From Alphaproteobacteria bacterium (lineage in GTDB: Bacteria; Pseudomonadota; Alphaproteobacteria; Caulobacterales; Caulobacteraceae), in assembly GCA_018895795.1 (NCBI GenBank), contig JAHINZ010000348.1:1-13771 (forward strand): a stretch of 13,771 nt of DNA, read 5' to 3'. The position numbers were made by a program, and so were the translations under genes. Below, one piece after another: positions 6,427 to 13,771 of the stretch. The notes beneath the pieces are model-generated. The model searched no databases. It was not told where the DNA came from and was given only the letters and a program-made list of their open reading frames with translations. Numbering within the stretch: position 1 is the stretch's first letter; every line of letters starts with the position of its first letter.

Positions 6427-6642
6427 GCCCCTGGGTCCCGGCGCTCCGCTGCGCTACGGCCGGGATGACAAGAGTGGGGAATCCGGTGACGGGGAATCCG
6501 TGACCGAATCCGGTGACAGGTCCAACAGTCCCCTTCTGTCACCGCCACCACCGGCATCGCGATTCTCCCCGCCAACGGTGAAACCTCTCACCCTCCCACC
6601 GCTGCGCGGCGGGCCCCTCCCTCTCTCAAAGAGAGAGGGTTT
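6427..6642. repeat. Right arm of the composite inverted repeat
   Basis: This is the inverted counterpart of 4874-5116, with blocks in the order 3 (6427-6472), 2 (6506-6542) and 1 (6576-6642). The spacing between blocks 2 and 1 is nearly the same in both arms (32 and 33 bases). The spacing between blocks 2 and 3 differs (61 left, 33 right). GANTC sites lie at 6479, 6494, 6506 and 6561. The inner sequence includes a short reiteration of GGGGAATCCG-type units, and the left arm has the complementary reiteration. No target-site duplication is visible outside the two arms. Confidence 0.9.
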
Positions 6643-6669
6643 CGGGCAAGGGTTTCGGCCGGGGCCCCA

Positions 6670-6691
6670 ATCCCCGTCCTCGCACGGGGAT
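6670..6691. repeat. Perfect 8-bp hairpin beside the right arm
   Basis: ATCCCCGT (6670-6677), a six-base loop and ACGGGGAT (6684-6691) form a perfect stem 28 bases beyond the right arm. No T-tract follows on the plus strand. It may be a further small dispersed palindrome or part of the structured region that follows. Confidence 0.5.
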
Positions 6692-6727
6692 AGAGCCCTG
6701 TCAGACCCAGCAAATTCAACGCCCTAA

Positions 6728-7263
6728 CCCCGCGACCCAGCGTCACGATCGAAAATCGACGCATCACCCCCAAAACCTCCCGCATACTACCTCTCGCCCA
6801 GCCCCTGGGGAGGCCGTCCAGCTGGCGACCTGACGGGGGGTGGGGGCGGTCGAGCGGGGCCACCGGTCGGACGAAGGTCCGCGCCGGCCGGCTTAAAGCG
6901 AGGACAGGGGACGTAAACCTGTCCATCGGGGGAAGGCCAAAGCCCCCGCCCGTCCGAAGGTTCGCTCCGGGCCTTCCGGGAGAACCGTGGCTTGCAGCCC
7001 CAGGGCTGGGTCCGGTTTCGAAGGAAGGGTGTCCGGATGGGGCATAGGGTTAAAAAGACCCGCGCGCCCCGGCCAGAGGGATAACGACCGCGCGGAGCGC
7101 TCCGGCCACGGCCGAAACGGTACTCCACTCCAAACCCATCCGGGCCTGGCCCGGACGCTCCGCCGCCTCCCCAAGTTTTCGGGGGCCAACTCGCCGCTCA
7201 AACCGGCGAGGCCGCCAACCCGTGTCCGCGCGGCGTCCCCGGGATGACACCCGCCGGCGCGCC
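6728..7263. other. Highly structured gene-free region, candidate non-coding RNA
   Basis: About 540 bases contain no convincing protein gene; the open frames on the minus strand are Pro/Arg/Gly-rich, overlap one another and lack good ribosome-binding sites. The DNA is packed with inverted repeats: 6902-6908 with 6918-6924 (7 bp), 6927-6932 with 6943-6948 (6 bp), 6959-6963 with 6982-6986 enclosing CCGG/CCGG, a 12-bp palindrome at 7093-7104, 7140-7146 with 7148-7154, and a 7-bp stem around 7191-7210. I compared it by eye with what I know of RNase P RNA, tmRNA, 6S RNA, SRP RNA and common riboswitches and found no match. Either a structured RNA or a mosaic of intergenic repeats would explain it. 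Confidence 0.4.
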
Positions 7264-7276
7264 CCCTAGTCTAGGG
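7264..7276. promoter_or_regulatory. CCCTAG-T-CTAGGG inverted repeat before the peptidase gene
   Basis: A perfect 6-bp inverted repeat around a single T contains two CTAG tetramers, which are typically scarce in proteobacterial genomes. It lies 24 bases before the ATG of the M20 peptidase, where a -10 element or operator would be expected. A GATTC (CcrM) site at 7289-7293 follows, overlapping the ribosome-binding site region. Confidence 0.35.
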
Positions 7277-7299
7277 CCGCCAGTCAGGGATTCTCGCGC

Positions 7300-8610
7300 A
7301 TGACCACTCCGCTTCGCCGCTCGGCCTCGATGATCGCCTTCGGCGCGCTGCTGATCGCCGGACCGGCCCTGGCCGCCCCTCACGGAAAGGCCGACCCCGC
7401 CGCGACGGTGCGCAAGCTGGTCGCCTCGCCGGCCTTCAAGACGGCCGCCGCCAAGCTGGACGCCGATTTCGATCGCACGGTGGCCGACATCGTCACCCTG
7501 ACCCAGATCCCGGCTCCGCCGTTCAAGGAGGCGGCCCGGGCCAAGGCCTATCTGGACATGCTCAAGGCCCATGGCCTCTCAGACGTGGCGATGGACGCCG
7601 AGGGCAATGTGATGGGCGTGCGGGCCGGGACCGCGACCAAGGGCCAGGGCCCGTTCGTGGTCATCGCCGCCCATCTCGACACCGTCTTCCCCGAGGGCAC
7701 GGACGTAACGGTCAAGCGCGAGGGAACCCGGCTGATGGCCCCGGGCATCGGCGACGACACCCGGTCGCTGGCCACCCTGCTGGCCTATGTGCGGGCCCTG
7801 GACGCGGCCGGCATCAAGACCAAGAGCGACATCCTGTTCGTCGGCAATGTCGGCGAAGAGGGCCCAGGCGACCTGCGCGGCACGCGGTTCCTGTTCAACA
7901 AGGGCCCCTATAAGGGCCGGATCAGCGCCTTCTTCTCGATGGACGGCTCGGACCCGGCGCGCGTCGTCGATCGCGGCGTCGGCTCCAAGCGCTATCGCGT
8001 CACCTTCAAGGGTCCGGGCGGCCACAGCTACGGGGCGTTTGGCACCGTCAATCCGATGGCGGCCATGGCCAGGAGCGTGGTCGATCTGTACGCGATCCAG
8101 ACCCCCACCGCGCCCAAGACCACCTATTCGGCCAGCGTCACCGGCGGCGGCACCTCGGTCAATTCGATCCCCAACGCGGTGTTCATGGAGTTCGACATGC
8201 GCTCGGAGAGCGCCGAGGAACTGGCCAGGCTGGACAAGACCTTGCTGGGCATTGTCGAGGCCGCCGTGGCCGGCGAGAACGCGGCCCGCTCGACCAAGTT
8301 CGGCAAGATCAGCTTCGAGCCGGTGGTGATCGGCGAGCGGCCGGCCGGCGGCACGCCGCCGGACGCCGCGATCGTGGGCCTGACCGACGCGGCGATCACG
8401 GCCCTGGGCTTTGCCCCCCAGCATGAGGCCTCCTCGACCGACTCCAATATTCCGATGAGCCTGGGCGTGCCCGCCGTGACCATCGGCTCGGGCGGCCAGG
8501 CCGGCCGCGCCCATGCGCTGGACGAATGGATCGATGTCGACAAGGCCGGCAGCCTCAAGGGCATGCAGGTGGGCCTGGCCGCCCTGCTGGCCGTGGCCGG
8601 CGTCGACTAG
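7300..8610 (+). CDS. Exported M20-family metallopeptidase
   Basis: This encodes a 436-residue zinc peptidase of the M20 family (peptidase T, CPG2 and DapE type), which hydrolyses small peptides or acyl amino acids. Residues 1-25 are a signal peptide (RR, hydrophobic core, GPALA before APHG), so it acts in the periplasm or outside. The di-metal site is visible: His125 in AAHLDTV with Asp127, the bridging Asp152 in GIGDD, Glu186-Glu187 in GEEGPG, Asp215 in SMDGSD, and His405 in GRAHALDEW. The dimerisation lid carries GGHS at about 240-243, whose His242 usually completes the partner's active site. Length is normal for the family and all key residues are present. Substrate is unknown. The gene stands alone after the long structured gap and 83 bases before the phospholipase gene on the same strand. 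Confidence 0.92.
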   Translation: MTTPLRRSASMIAFGALLIAGPALAAPHGKADPAATVRKLVASPAFKTAAAKLDADFDRTVADIVTLTQIPAPPFKEAARAKAYLDMLKAHGLSDVAMDAEGNVMGVRAGTATKGQGPFVVIAAHLDTVFPEGTDVTVKREGTRLMAPGIGDDTRSLATLLAYVRALDAAGIKTKSDILFVGNVGEEGPGDLRGTRFLFNKGPYKGRISAFFSMDGSDPARVVDRGVGSKRYRVTFKGPGGHSYGAFGTVNPMAAMARSVVDLYAIQTPTAPKTTYSASVTGGGTSVNSIPNAVFMEFDMRSESAEELARLDKTLLGIVEAAVAGENAARSTKFGKISFEPVVIGERPAGGTPPDAAIVGLTDAAITALGFAPQHEASSTDSNIPMSLGVPAVTIGSGGQAGRAHALDEWIDVDKAGSLKGMQVGLAALLAVAGVD

Positions 8611-8692
8611 GCGTTCACGGCGGGGCCGCACTGTCACGCGAACGCCATAAGGGGACGGTATCTGGTCCAGACCACACTGTGCGAGGTTTCCC

Positions 8693-10807
8693 GTGAGCCA
8701 GATCGACCGCCGCCACCTGCTGCTTTCGGCTGTCGGGGCCGCCGCTGCCCATCCGGCCATCGCCCGCGCCCTGACCATCGACGCCGACGTCCGGCGCGGC
8801 ACCCTGCAGGATGTCGACCATGTGGTGATCCTGATGCAGGAGAACCGCGCGTTCGATCACTATTTCGGGGCCCTGAACGGCGTGCGCGGCTTTGCCGACC
8901 GCTTTCCGATCCCGGTCGCCGATATCCCCGGCCGGACCGGCAAGACGGTCTGGACCCAGGCCAATGGCGGGCCCGCCGGCGGCCCGCCGCTGATCTCGCC
9001 GTTCCCGCTCAACACCGTCCAGACCTTCGCCCATATGCGGGTGGAGGGCACGCCGCACAGCTGGTCGGACGCCCAGGGCGCCTGGGACCAGGGCCGCATG
9101 GACCGCTGGCCGCAGAGCAAGGGCGCCCACGCCATGGGCTACTACCAGCGCCAGGACCTGCCGTTCCAGTACGCCCTGGCCGACGCCTTCACCCTCTGCG
9201 ACGCCTATCACTGCGCCACCCAGACCGGCACCAACACCAACCGCCTGTTCCTGTGGAGCGCCACCAACGACCCCGCCGGAACCCACGGCGGGCCGTCGAT
9301 CTCCAACTCGCACGACAACCTGGCCAGCCTGGGCGGGGCCAAGGACGGCTATCGCTGGAGCACCTATGCCGAGCGCCTGACGGCCGCCGGGGTGAGCTGG
9401 CGCGTCTATCAGGACATGGCCGACAACTTCACCGACAACCCGATGGCCGGGTTCCAGAGCTTCCGCGACAGCTATGACGGCAAGCCCGGCTCCGACCCGC
9501 GCCTGGCGGCCCTGGGCCTGTCGACCCGCAAGCTGGACGGGCTGCGCGAGGATGTGCTGAACGGGACCCTGCCGCAGGTCTCCTATCTGGTGGCGCCCGC
9601 CGCCGAGTCCGAGCATCCCGGCCCCTCCAGCCCGGCCCAGGGCGCCGACTACACCGCCCGGGTGCTGGACGCCCTGACCGCCAATCCCAAGGTCTGGGCC
9701 CGCACCGCCCTGCTGCTGATGTTCGACGAGAACGACGGCTTCTTTGACCACGTGCCGCCGCCGGCCCCGCCGTCGCGCGATCCGGCCAAGCCCGGCGCCG
9801 TGCTGGGCGGCTCCACGGTCGACACGACCGGCGAATATCACCAGGTCCGCAACCCGACCGAGGCCGAGGCCGAGCGCGACGCCCTGATGGGTCGGCCCTA
9901 CGGCCTCGGGCCGCGGGTGCCGCTGTATGTGATCTCGCCCTGGAGCCGGGGCGGCTGGGTCAACAGTCAGGTGTTCGACCACACCTCGGTGGTCCGCTTC
10001 CTGGAAGAGCGCTTCGGGGTGATGGAGCCCAATATCTCGCCCTGGCGGCGCGCGGTGTGCGGCGACCTGACGACGGCGTTCGACTTCAAGACCCCCAACA
10101 CCAAGGCCTTCGTCGCCGCCCTGCCGGCCACCCAGGAGACCGCCCGCCGCGCGGGGGCCTTGCCGGGCCGCACGGTCCCGCCGACCCCGCCTATGCCCCT
10201 GGTCCCGACCCAGGCGGCCGGACCGCGCCTGTCGCGGGCCCTGCCCTATCATCTCGAGGTCGCTGAAAGCCTGCGCGACGGCGCGCTCGCCCTGCGGCTG
10301 AGCAATGCGGGACAGGCCGGCGCCGTGCTGCACGTCTATGACCGCCTGAGACTCGACCAGCCGCCGCGTCGCTACACGCTGGAGCCCGGCAAAAGCCTGG
10401 AAGACGTCTGGCCGGCGGGGCGGCACGATCTGTGGATCCTGGGCCCCAACGGCTTCCATCGCCATCTGATCGGCGGCGCGGCCCCGTCGGGCCCGACGAT
10501 CGCGGCGGTCAGCGATCCGGCGCGACGGACCCTGACCGTGACCCTGCGCAATGATGGTCCCGAGGCGCGGCGGATGCTGGTCAGCGCCCAGCCGACGGAA
10601 GCGGCCTGGACGGTGGCCCTGAAGCCCGGCCAAAGCGCCAAGCGCGTCTGGTCGCTGGCCTCGAAGGGCGGCTGGTACGACCTGTCGGCGCGGATCGACG
10701 GCCAGGCCGACTATCTGCGCCGGTTCGCCGGACGGCTGGACAACGGCTCGGACTCGTTCACCGACCCGCTGATGTCCGGGCCGGCCTTGATGGAGCCGTC
10801 AGCCTAG
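8693..10807 (+). CDS. Tat-exported phosphocholine-type phospholipase C
   Basis: This encodes a 704-residue bacterial phospholipase C of the AcpA/PlcN superfamily, which cleaves phosphatidylcholine-like lipids to diacylglycerol and a phosphorylated head group. The start is GTG, with GAGG seven bases before it. A twin-arginine signal (DRRHLLLSA, Arg6-Arg7) with cleavage near residue 25 indicates folded export. The phosphoesterase domain covers about 40-450. It has ENRAFDHYFG (Glu50-Asn51), TGTNTNR (178-184, the likely nucleophile region) and FDENDGFFDH (344-353) as metal and active-site motifs. Two DUF756 beta modules follow, at about 517-597 and 600-696, as in the phosphocholine-specific subfamily. 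Length is typical. The TAG stop overlaps the convergent gene's TAG within one CTAG. A role in phosphate or choline scavenging is plausible, but no Pho box was found. Confidence 0.93.
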   Translation: MSQIDRRHLLLSAVGAAAAHPAIARALTIDADVRRGTLQDVDHVVILMQENRAFDHYFGALNGVRGFADRFPIPVADIPGRTGKTVWTQANGGPAGGPPLISPFPLNTVQTFAHMRVEGTPHSWSDAQGAWDQGRMDRWPQSKGAHAMGYYQRQDLPFQYALADAFTLCDAYHCATQTGTNTNRLFLWSATNDPAGTHGGPSISNSHDNLASLGGAKDGYRWSTYAERLTAAGVSWRVYQDMADNFTDNPMAGFQSFRDSYDGKPGSDPRLAALGLSTRKLDGLREDVLNGTLPQVSYLVAPAAESEHPGPSSPAQGADYTARVLDALTANPKVWARTALLLMFDENDGFFDHVPPPAPPSRDPAKPGAVLGGSTVDTTGEYHQVRNPTEAEAERDALMGRPYGLGPRVPLYVISPWSRGGWVNSQVFDHTSVVRFLEERFGVMEPNISPWRRAVCGDLTTAFDFKTPNTKAFVAALPATQETARRAGALPGRTVPPTPPMPLVPTQAAGPRLSRALPYHLEVAESLRDGALALRLSNAGQAGAVLHVYDRLRLDQPPRRYTLEPGKSLEDVWPAGRHDLWILGPNGFHRHLIGGAAPSGPTIAAVSDPARRTLTVTLRNDGPEARRMLVSAQPTEAAWTVALKPGQSAKRVWSLASKGGWYDLSARIDGQADYLRRFAGRLDNGSDSFTDPLMSGPALMEPSA

Positions 10808-11274
10808 AGCGCCACCAGCAGGATCGGCAGGACCGCGCCCGCCGCCAGCAGGATCCAGCCCGCGCGCTTGTCACGGCCATAGGCCTGGGCCATCCACACG
10901 CCCAGCAGGGTGGACGCGACCAAGGCCAGGGCGACCACCAGGAACAGCGCCTTGAGGATCGCGACCGACATTTTGGGTCCCGCCTCGGCCTTGGGCTTGG
11001 CGGTCGCCGCCGCGCCGGCGGCGACCGGCTTGGCCGCCGGGCGCTTGGGCTTGGTCTTGAACACCTGGTCCTTGTGGACCATGCCCAGCTTCTCGATGAT
11101 CGCCGGCGGCTGATAGGCCCCGTGCGCCTCGTGCAGACCGTAGAGCTGGACGGCGCCGGTCAGGGCGAAGAACACCACGCTGGGCGCGATGAACAGACCC
11201 AGCCAGCTGTGGATCCGGCGGATGAGCGCCAGCCGAAGGGCGGGATTGGCGCGGGGCTTGGCGGGACCAGTCAT
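10804..11274 (-). CDS. PepSY-associated membrane protein, short form
   Basis: This encodes a 156-residue inner-membrane protein. Residues 13-47 (LRLALIRRIHSWLGLFIAPSVVFFALTGAVQLY) are the typical first helix of PepSY-associated TM proteins, with His22 in the RRIHSWLG motif. A periplasmic Lys/Ala/Pro-rich loop of about 55 residues follows, then helices at about 104-128 and 138-155. Full-length relatives are often 350-500 residues and take part in iron-siderophore reduction or sensing. This short form keeps only the anchor and lacks a PepSY domain, so its role is open. AAGG precedes the ATG by seven bases. Its TAG shares the tetramer CTAG with the stop of the phospholipase gene. It lies 115 bases downstream of the M23 peptidase gene on the same strand and may be read from its own promoter there. 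Confidence 0.8.
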   Translation of the reverse strand: MTGPAKPRANPALRLALIRRIHSWLGLFIAPSVVFFALTGAVQLYGLHEAHGAYQPPAIIEKLGMVHKDQVFKTKPKRPAAKPVAAGAAATAKPKAEAGPKMSVAILKALFLVVALALVASTLLGVWMAQAYGRDKRAGWILLAAGAVLPILLVAL

Positions 11275-11351
11275 GAGGCGGCCTTCAAGGATCTGAATTG
11301 ACGCTGGCCATCAGCGGACCGCGCGAGGGCGGGATCATGACAGGCCTGCAC

Positions 11352-11361
11352 TTCGTACGAA
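11352..11361. promoter_or_regulatory. Perfect 10-bp palindrome upstream of the PepSY-type gene
   Basis: TTCGTACGAA is a perfect palindrome 78 bases before the ATG of the minus-strand PepSY-type gene and 29 bases past the stop of the M23 gene. A minus-strand TTGACC (11374-11369) next to it could be a -35 element, without an obvious -10. It is a candidate operator by position and symmetry only. Confidence 0.3.
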
Positions 11362-11375
11362 TGATCTGGGTCAAC

Positions 11376-11391
11376 AACCGCTCGCGCGGTT
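11376..11391 (-). terminator. Hairpin overlapping the M23 gene stop codon
   Basis: AACCGC (11376-11381), loop TCGC and GCGGTT (11386-11391) form a perfect 6-bp stem that includes two bases of the TAA stop of the peptidase gene. Only a weak T-bearing sequence (TTGTTGACC) follows on the minus strand. It may be a weak terminator or an mRNA end stabiliser. Confidence 0.4.
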
Positions 11392-12757
11392 ATCGCAGCG
11401 CGGGCGCGTCCTTGGTCTTCAAGTCGGCCAGGGCCAGCTTGGGCGTGTCGGGGCTGGTGGCGACCGAGCCGCCGTCGGCCAGCAGCCGGTCGATCCGCGA
11501 CTTCTTGGTCTTGAACGCCGCCAGATCGCGGCCGCCCAGGATCGTGCCTTGCGGCACCTTGGCGCCGATCGGGTTGACCCGCTGGCCGTTAAGCCAGACC
11601 TCGTAATGCAGGTGAGGACCGGTCGCCAGGCCGGTCTGGCCGACATAGGCGACGACCTGACCCTGATGCACGCGAACGCCGGCCTTGATGCCGGGGGCGT
11701 AGCGCGAGATGTGGCCGTAGCCGGTGTCCCACTGGCCCGAATGGCGGATGCGCAGCCAGTTGCCGTAGCCGCTCCAGCGGCGGGCTTCCAGCACCACGCC
11801 GTCGCCGGCGGCCAGGATCGGCGTGCCGGTCCCGGCCCCGAAGTCGACGCCCTGGTGGGCCCGGGTATAGCCCAGCACCGGATGCTTGCGCGGACCGAAG
11901 GTGGAGGTGATGCGGGCGCCGTCGACCGGCGTGCGCAGCAGGAAACCTTTGATGTTCTTGCCCAGTTCGTCGAAGAACTGGGTCTTACCGTCGCGATCGA
12001 AGGCGTAGAAGCGCTGGCCCTTGACCTCGGCATACTCCAGGTCGCCGGCCTCGACGGTGCGGCCGCTCTCGGTGACCTTGCGGTCGAAGACCAGGCAGAA
12101 CTTGTCGCCCTCGTGGATGTCCCGCGAGAAGTCGATCTTGTGCGAGAACAGCTTGGCCGCCTCGCTGATCACGGCCGGGGTGCCGCCGATGCTGGCGACA
12201 CTTTCATAGAACGAGCCGTTCATTTCGCCGCAGGCGACCTTGGTCTCGTCGGTGACGGTTTCCTCGAGTTCGCGCAGCTTCAGCGCGCCGTCGAAGGTGC
12301 GCGAGACGGTCAGGGTCGAGGACGGGCTGGTGCGCATCGACAGGCCGATCAGGCGGGCCGGGCCACGCTGGCTGCGGCGCTGGGCGATGGCGGCCTCGAA
12401 GGCCATGCCGGCCTTGATGTTGACGGTGTCGATCGCGCCCTGAAGGGTGGCGACCACCTGGCGCGCCTCGTCCGGCGCGACGCCGGCCCGTTCCACGGCC
12501 CCTTCGAGGGTTTCGCCGGGACGGACCTTGACGGGAATGCTTTGCGGGCGATCAAAGCCCGGCTGCGCTTCGGCGCTGGCGAAGGCCACGTGCTGCAGGG
12601 CCATCAGCGCGGCGGGGTCGAGCGCGGCCTTGACTGGGGCCTCGACGTCGGCGGCGGTCAGCTTCCAGCCCAGGCCCAGAGCGGCCAAACCGGCGATGGC
12701 CGTGAACAGCCGGGGCGCCAAACGCAGCGTCGGGCGTCGCGGATCAAATTCCTGCAT
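11390..12757 (-). CDS. Membrane-anchored M23 (LytM) peptidoglycan peptidase
   Basis: This encodes a 455-residue cell-wall hydrolase of the M23 family. Residues 14-33 are a single signal-anchor helix, so the rest is periplasmic. Residues about 75-125 (IPVKVRPGETLEGAVERAGV and on) resemble the LysM-like or OapA-type regulatory domain of these enzymes. A mixed middle domain follows. The LytM domain spans about 280-400 with His301 and Asp305 (AHQGVD) and His382-x-His384 (PHLHYE), so both zinc-ligand motifs are intact and it should be an active endopeptidase cutting peptide cross-links. The ATG at 12757 is chosen because it lies next to GGGGGA and starts the anchor. The longer frame to 12937 adds an unlikely Arg/Pro-rich stretch. 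It resembles Caulobacter Ldp/DipM-type division factors, but which one cannot be said. Location beside ctrA suggests growth or division work. Confidence 0.92.
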   Translation of the reverse strand: MQEFDPRRPTLRLAPRLFTAIAGLAALGLGWKLTAADVEAPVKAALDPAALMALQHVAFASAEAQPGFDRPQSIPVKVRPGETLEGAVERAGVAPDEARQVVATLQGAIDTVNIKAGMAFEAAIAQRRSQRGPARLIGLSMRTSPSSTLTVSRTFDGALKLRELEETVTDETKVACGEMNGSFYESVASIGGTPAVISEAAKLFSHKIDFSRDIHEGDKFCLVFDRKVTESGRTVEAGDLEYAEVKGQRFYAFDRDGKTQFFDELGKNIKGFLLRTPVDGARITSTFGPRKHPVLGYTRAHQGVDFGAGTGTPILAAGDGVVLEARRWSGYGNWLRIRHSGQWDTGYGHISRYAPGIKAGVRVHQGQVVAYVGQTGLATGPHLHYEVWLNGQRVNPIGAKVPQGTILGGRDLAAFKTKKSRIDRLLADGGSVATSPDTPKLALADLKTKDAPALR

Positions 12758-12861
12758 CGGTCCCCCATCGGTGTCGATGCCGCGTATGGTCAAAATGACA
12801 CGGCTGAGTAGCCCCCCAGCAATCGTCGCGCCGGAAGATGGCGGGAGCGCGTTCCAGCGGC

Positions 12862-12879
12862 AAGCACTATTCGGTGCTT
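12862..12879. promoter_or_regulatory. AAGCAC-N6-GTGCTT inverted repeat in the peptidase-ctrA spacer
   Basis: AAGCAC (12862-12867) and GTGCTT (12874-12879) form a perfect 6-bp inverted repeat about 105 bases upstream of the M23 peptidase ATG, in the 190-base spacer between the peptidase start and the ctrA terminator. Operator or leader hairpin are both possible. A minus-strand TTGACC further toward the gene may be its -35, without a clear -10. Confidence 0.3.
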
Positions 12880-12947
12880 TGGTCCTTTTGTCACGGCGGG
12901 GGCTGATTGGTCGGCGTTCGATACCGGTCAAACCCATGATTCAAAAG

Positions 12948-12975
12948 AAAAACGCCCGCCTTTTTGGGGCGAGCG
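12948..12975 (-). terminator. Rho-independent terminator of ctrA
   Basis: On the minus strand CGCTCGCC (12975-12968), a 7-base loop and GGCGGGCG (12960-12953) form an 8-bp stem with one G-T pair, followed by five T residues (12952-12948). It starts 34 bases after the ctrA stop codon and separates ctrA from the M23 peptidase gene on the same strand. Confidence 0.8.
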
Positions 12976-13009
12976 CCTGTCCTTGTTCGGAAGATCCGTC
13001 GTGCGCCGA

Positions 13010-13705
<696 letters not shown>

Positions 13706-13715
13706 GAGCCCCTCC

Positions 13716-13731
13716 ACGCCAAATCTGGCGT
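13716..13731 (-). promoter_or_regulatory. ctrA: ctrA leader inverted repeat next to the ribosome-binding site
   Basis: ACGCCA (13716-13721) and TGGCGT (13726-13731) form a perfect 6-bp stem with a four-base loop, ending 10 bases before the ctrA ATG and touching its GGAGG. In the mRNA it would fold a hairpin against the Shine-Dalgarno sequence; in DNA it could be a protein site. Both roles are inferred. Confidence 0.4.
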
Positions 13732-13771
13732 ATTCGAACGTCTTAGGCGGAAGCCCGCCGGAAAACCCTTC

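Noticed and set aside
6880..7130. RNase P RNA, tmRNA, SRP RNA or 6S RNA in the structured region
   Set aside because: The hallmark conserved strings (GAGGAAAGTCC of RNase P, a tmRNA tag and CCA arm, GGAAG tetraloop motif of SRP RNA) are not found on either strand.
6787..7201. Overlapping minus-strand open frames of about 100 residues
   Set aside because: They are Pro/Arg/Gly-rich, have no ribosome-binding sites and conflict with one another, so structured non-coding DNA is more likely.
7579..8802. 407-codon minus-strand open frame
   Set aside because: It overlaps the complete M20 peptidase gene, and its composition is typical of an antisense shadow.
8615..10633. 672-codon open frame on the minus strand
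   Set aside because: It is the mirror of the phospholipase gene in G+C-rich DNA. Its translation is Gly/Arg/Ala-rich with no domain, while the plus strand has complete catalytic motifs.
13706..13771. CtrA-binding box or GANTC promoter site upstream of ctrA
   Set aside because: No TTAA-N7-TTAA or GANTC occurs in the 66 bases available; the known promoter region would extend beyond the window.

Overview
The window looks like a chromosomal stretch of a Caulobacter species or very close relative in the Alphaproteobacteria. The main reason is the CtrA response regulator on the minus strand at the right end: 231 residues, phosphoacceptor Asp51 and a C-terminal Ala-Ala, matching from memory the Caulobacter crescentus protein almost residue for residue. 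A bactofilin at the left end, high G+C coding DNA and the general gene order fit this. As far as I recall, C. crescentus carries bactofilin bacB (CC_3022) a dozen loci from ctrA (CC_3035), so the window probably spans the equivalent interval.

Left region (1-3700): an intergenic palindromic element, a four-helix DUF3147-type membrane protein (minus), a small DUF2188-type protein, a bactofilin with a candidate sigma-54 promoter, two small proteins of unknown function, an exported glycine-zipper protein with a well-formed downstream terminator, and an orphan CheW. Middle (3765-7300): a zinc alcohol dehydrogenase, preceded by a perfect 14-bp palindrome. It is followed at once by a 1.77-kb segment bounded by inverted composite repeats (67/67, 36/37 and 45/46 identical blocks). 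That segment holds one low-G+C membrane-protein gene broken by a single extra T, and it is followed by about 570 bases without a credible gene but rich in hairpins. Right region (7300-13771): an exported M20 metallopeptidase, a Tat-exported phosphocholine-type phospholipase C that overlaps tail to tail with a PepSY-type membrane protein through one CTAG, a membrane-anchored M23 (LytM) peptidase, and ctrA with its terminator.

The genes do not form one pathway. The common theme is cell envelope and cell cycle: bactofilin cytoskeleton, LytM peptidase, exported hydrolases and the master cell-cycle regulator. Most genes appear singly transcribed, with their own leaders. The part least explained by known families is the inverted-repeat segment at 4874-6642, whose arms each carry a tight cluster of GANTC (CcrM methylation) sites, and the structured gap beside it.
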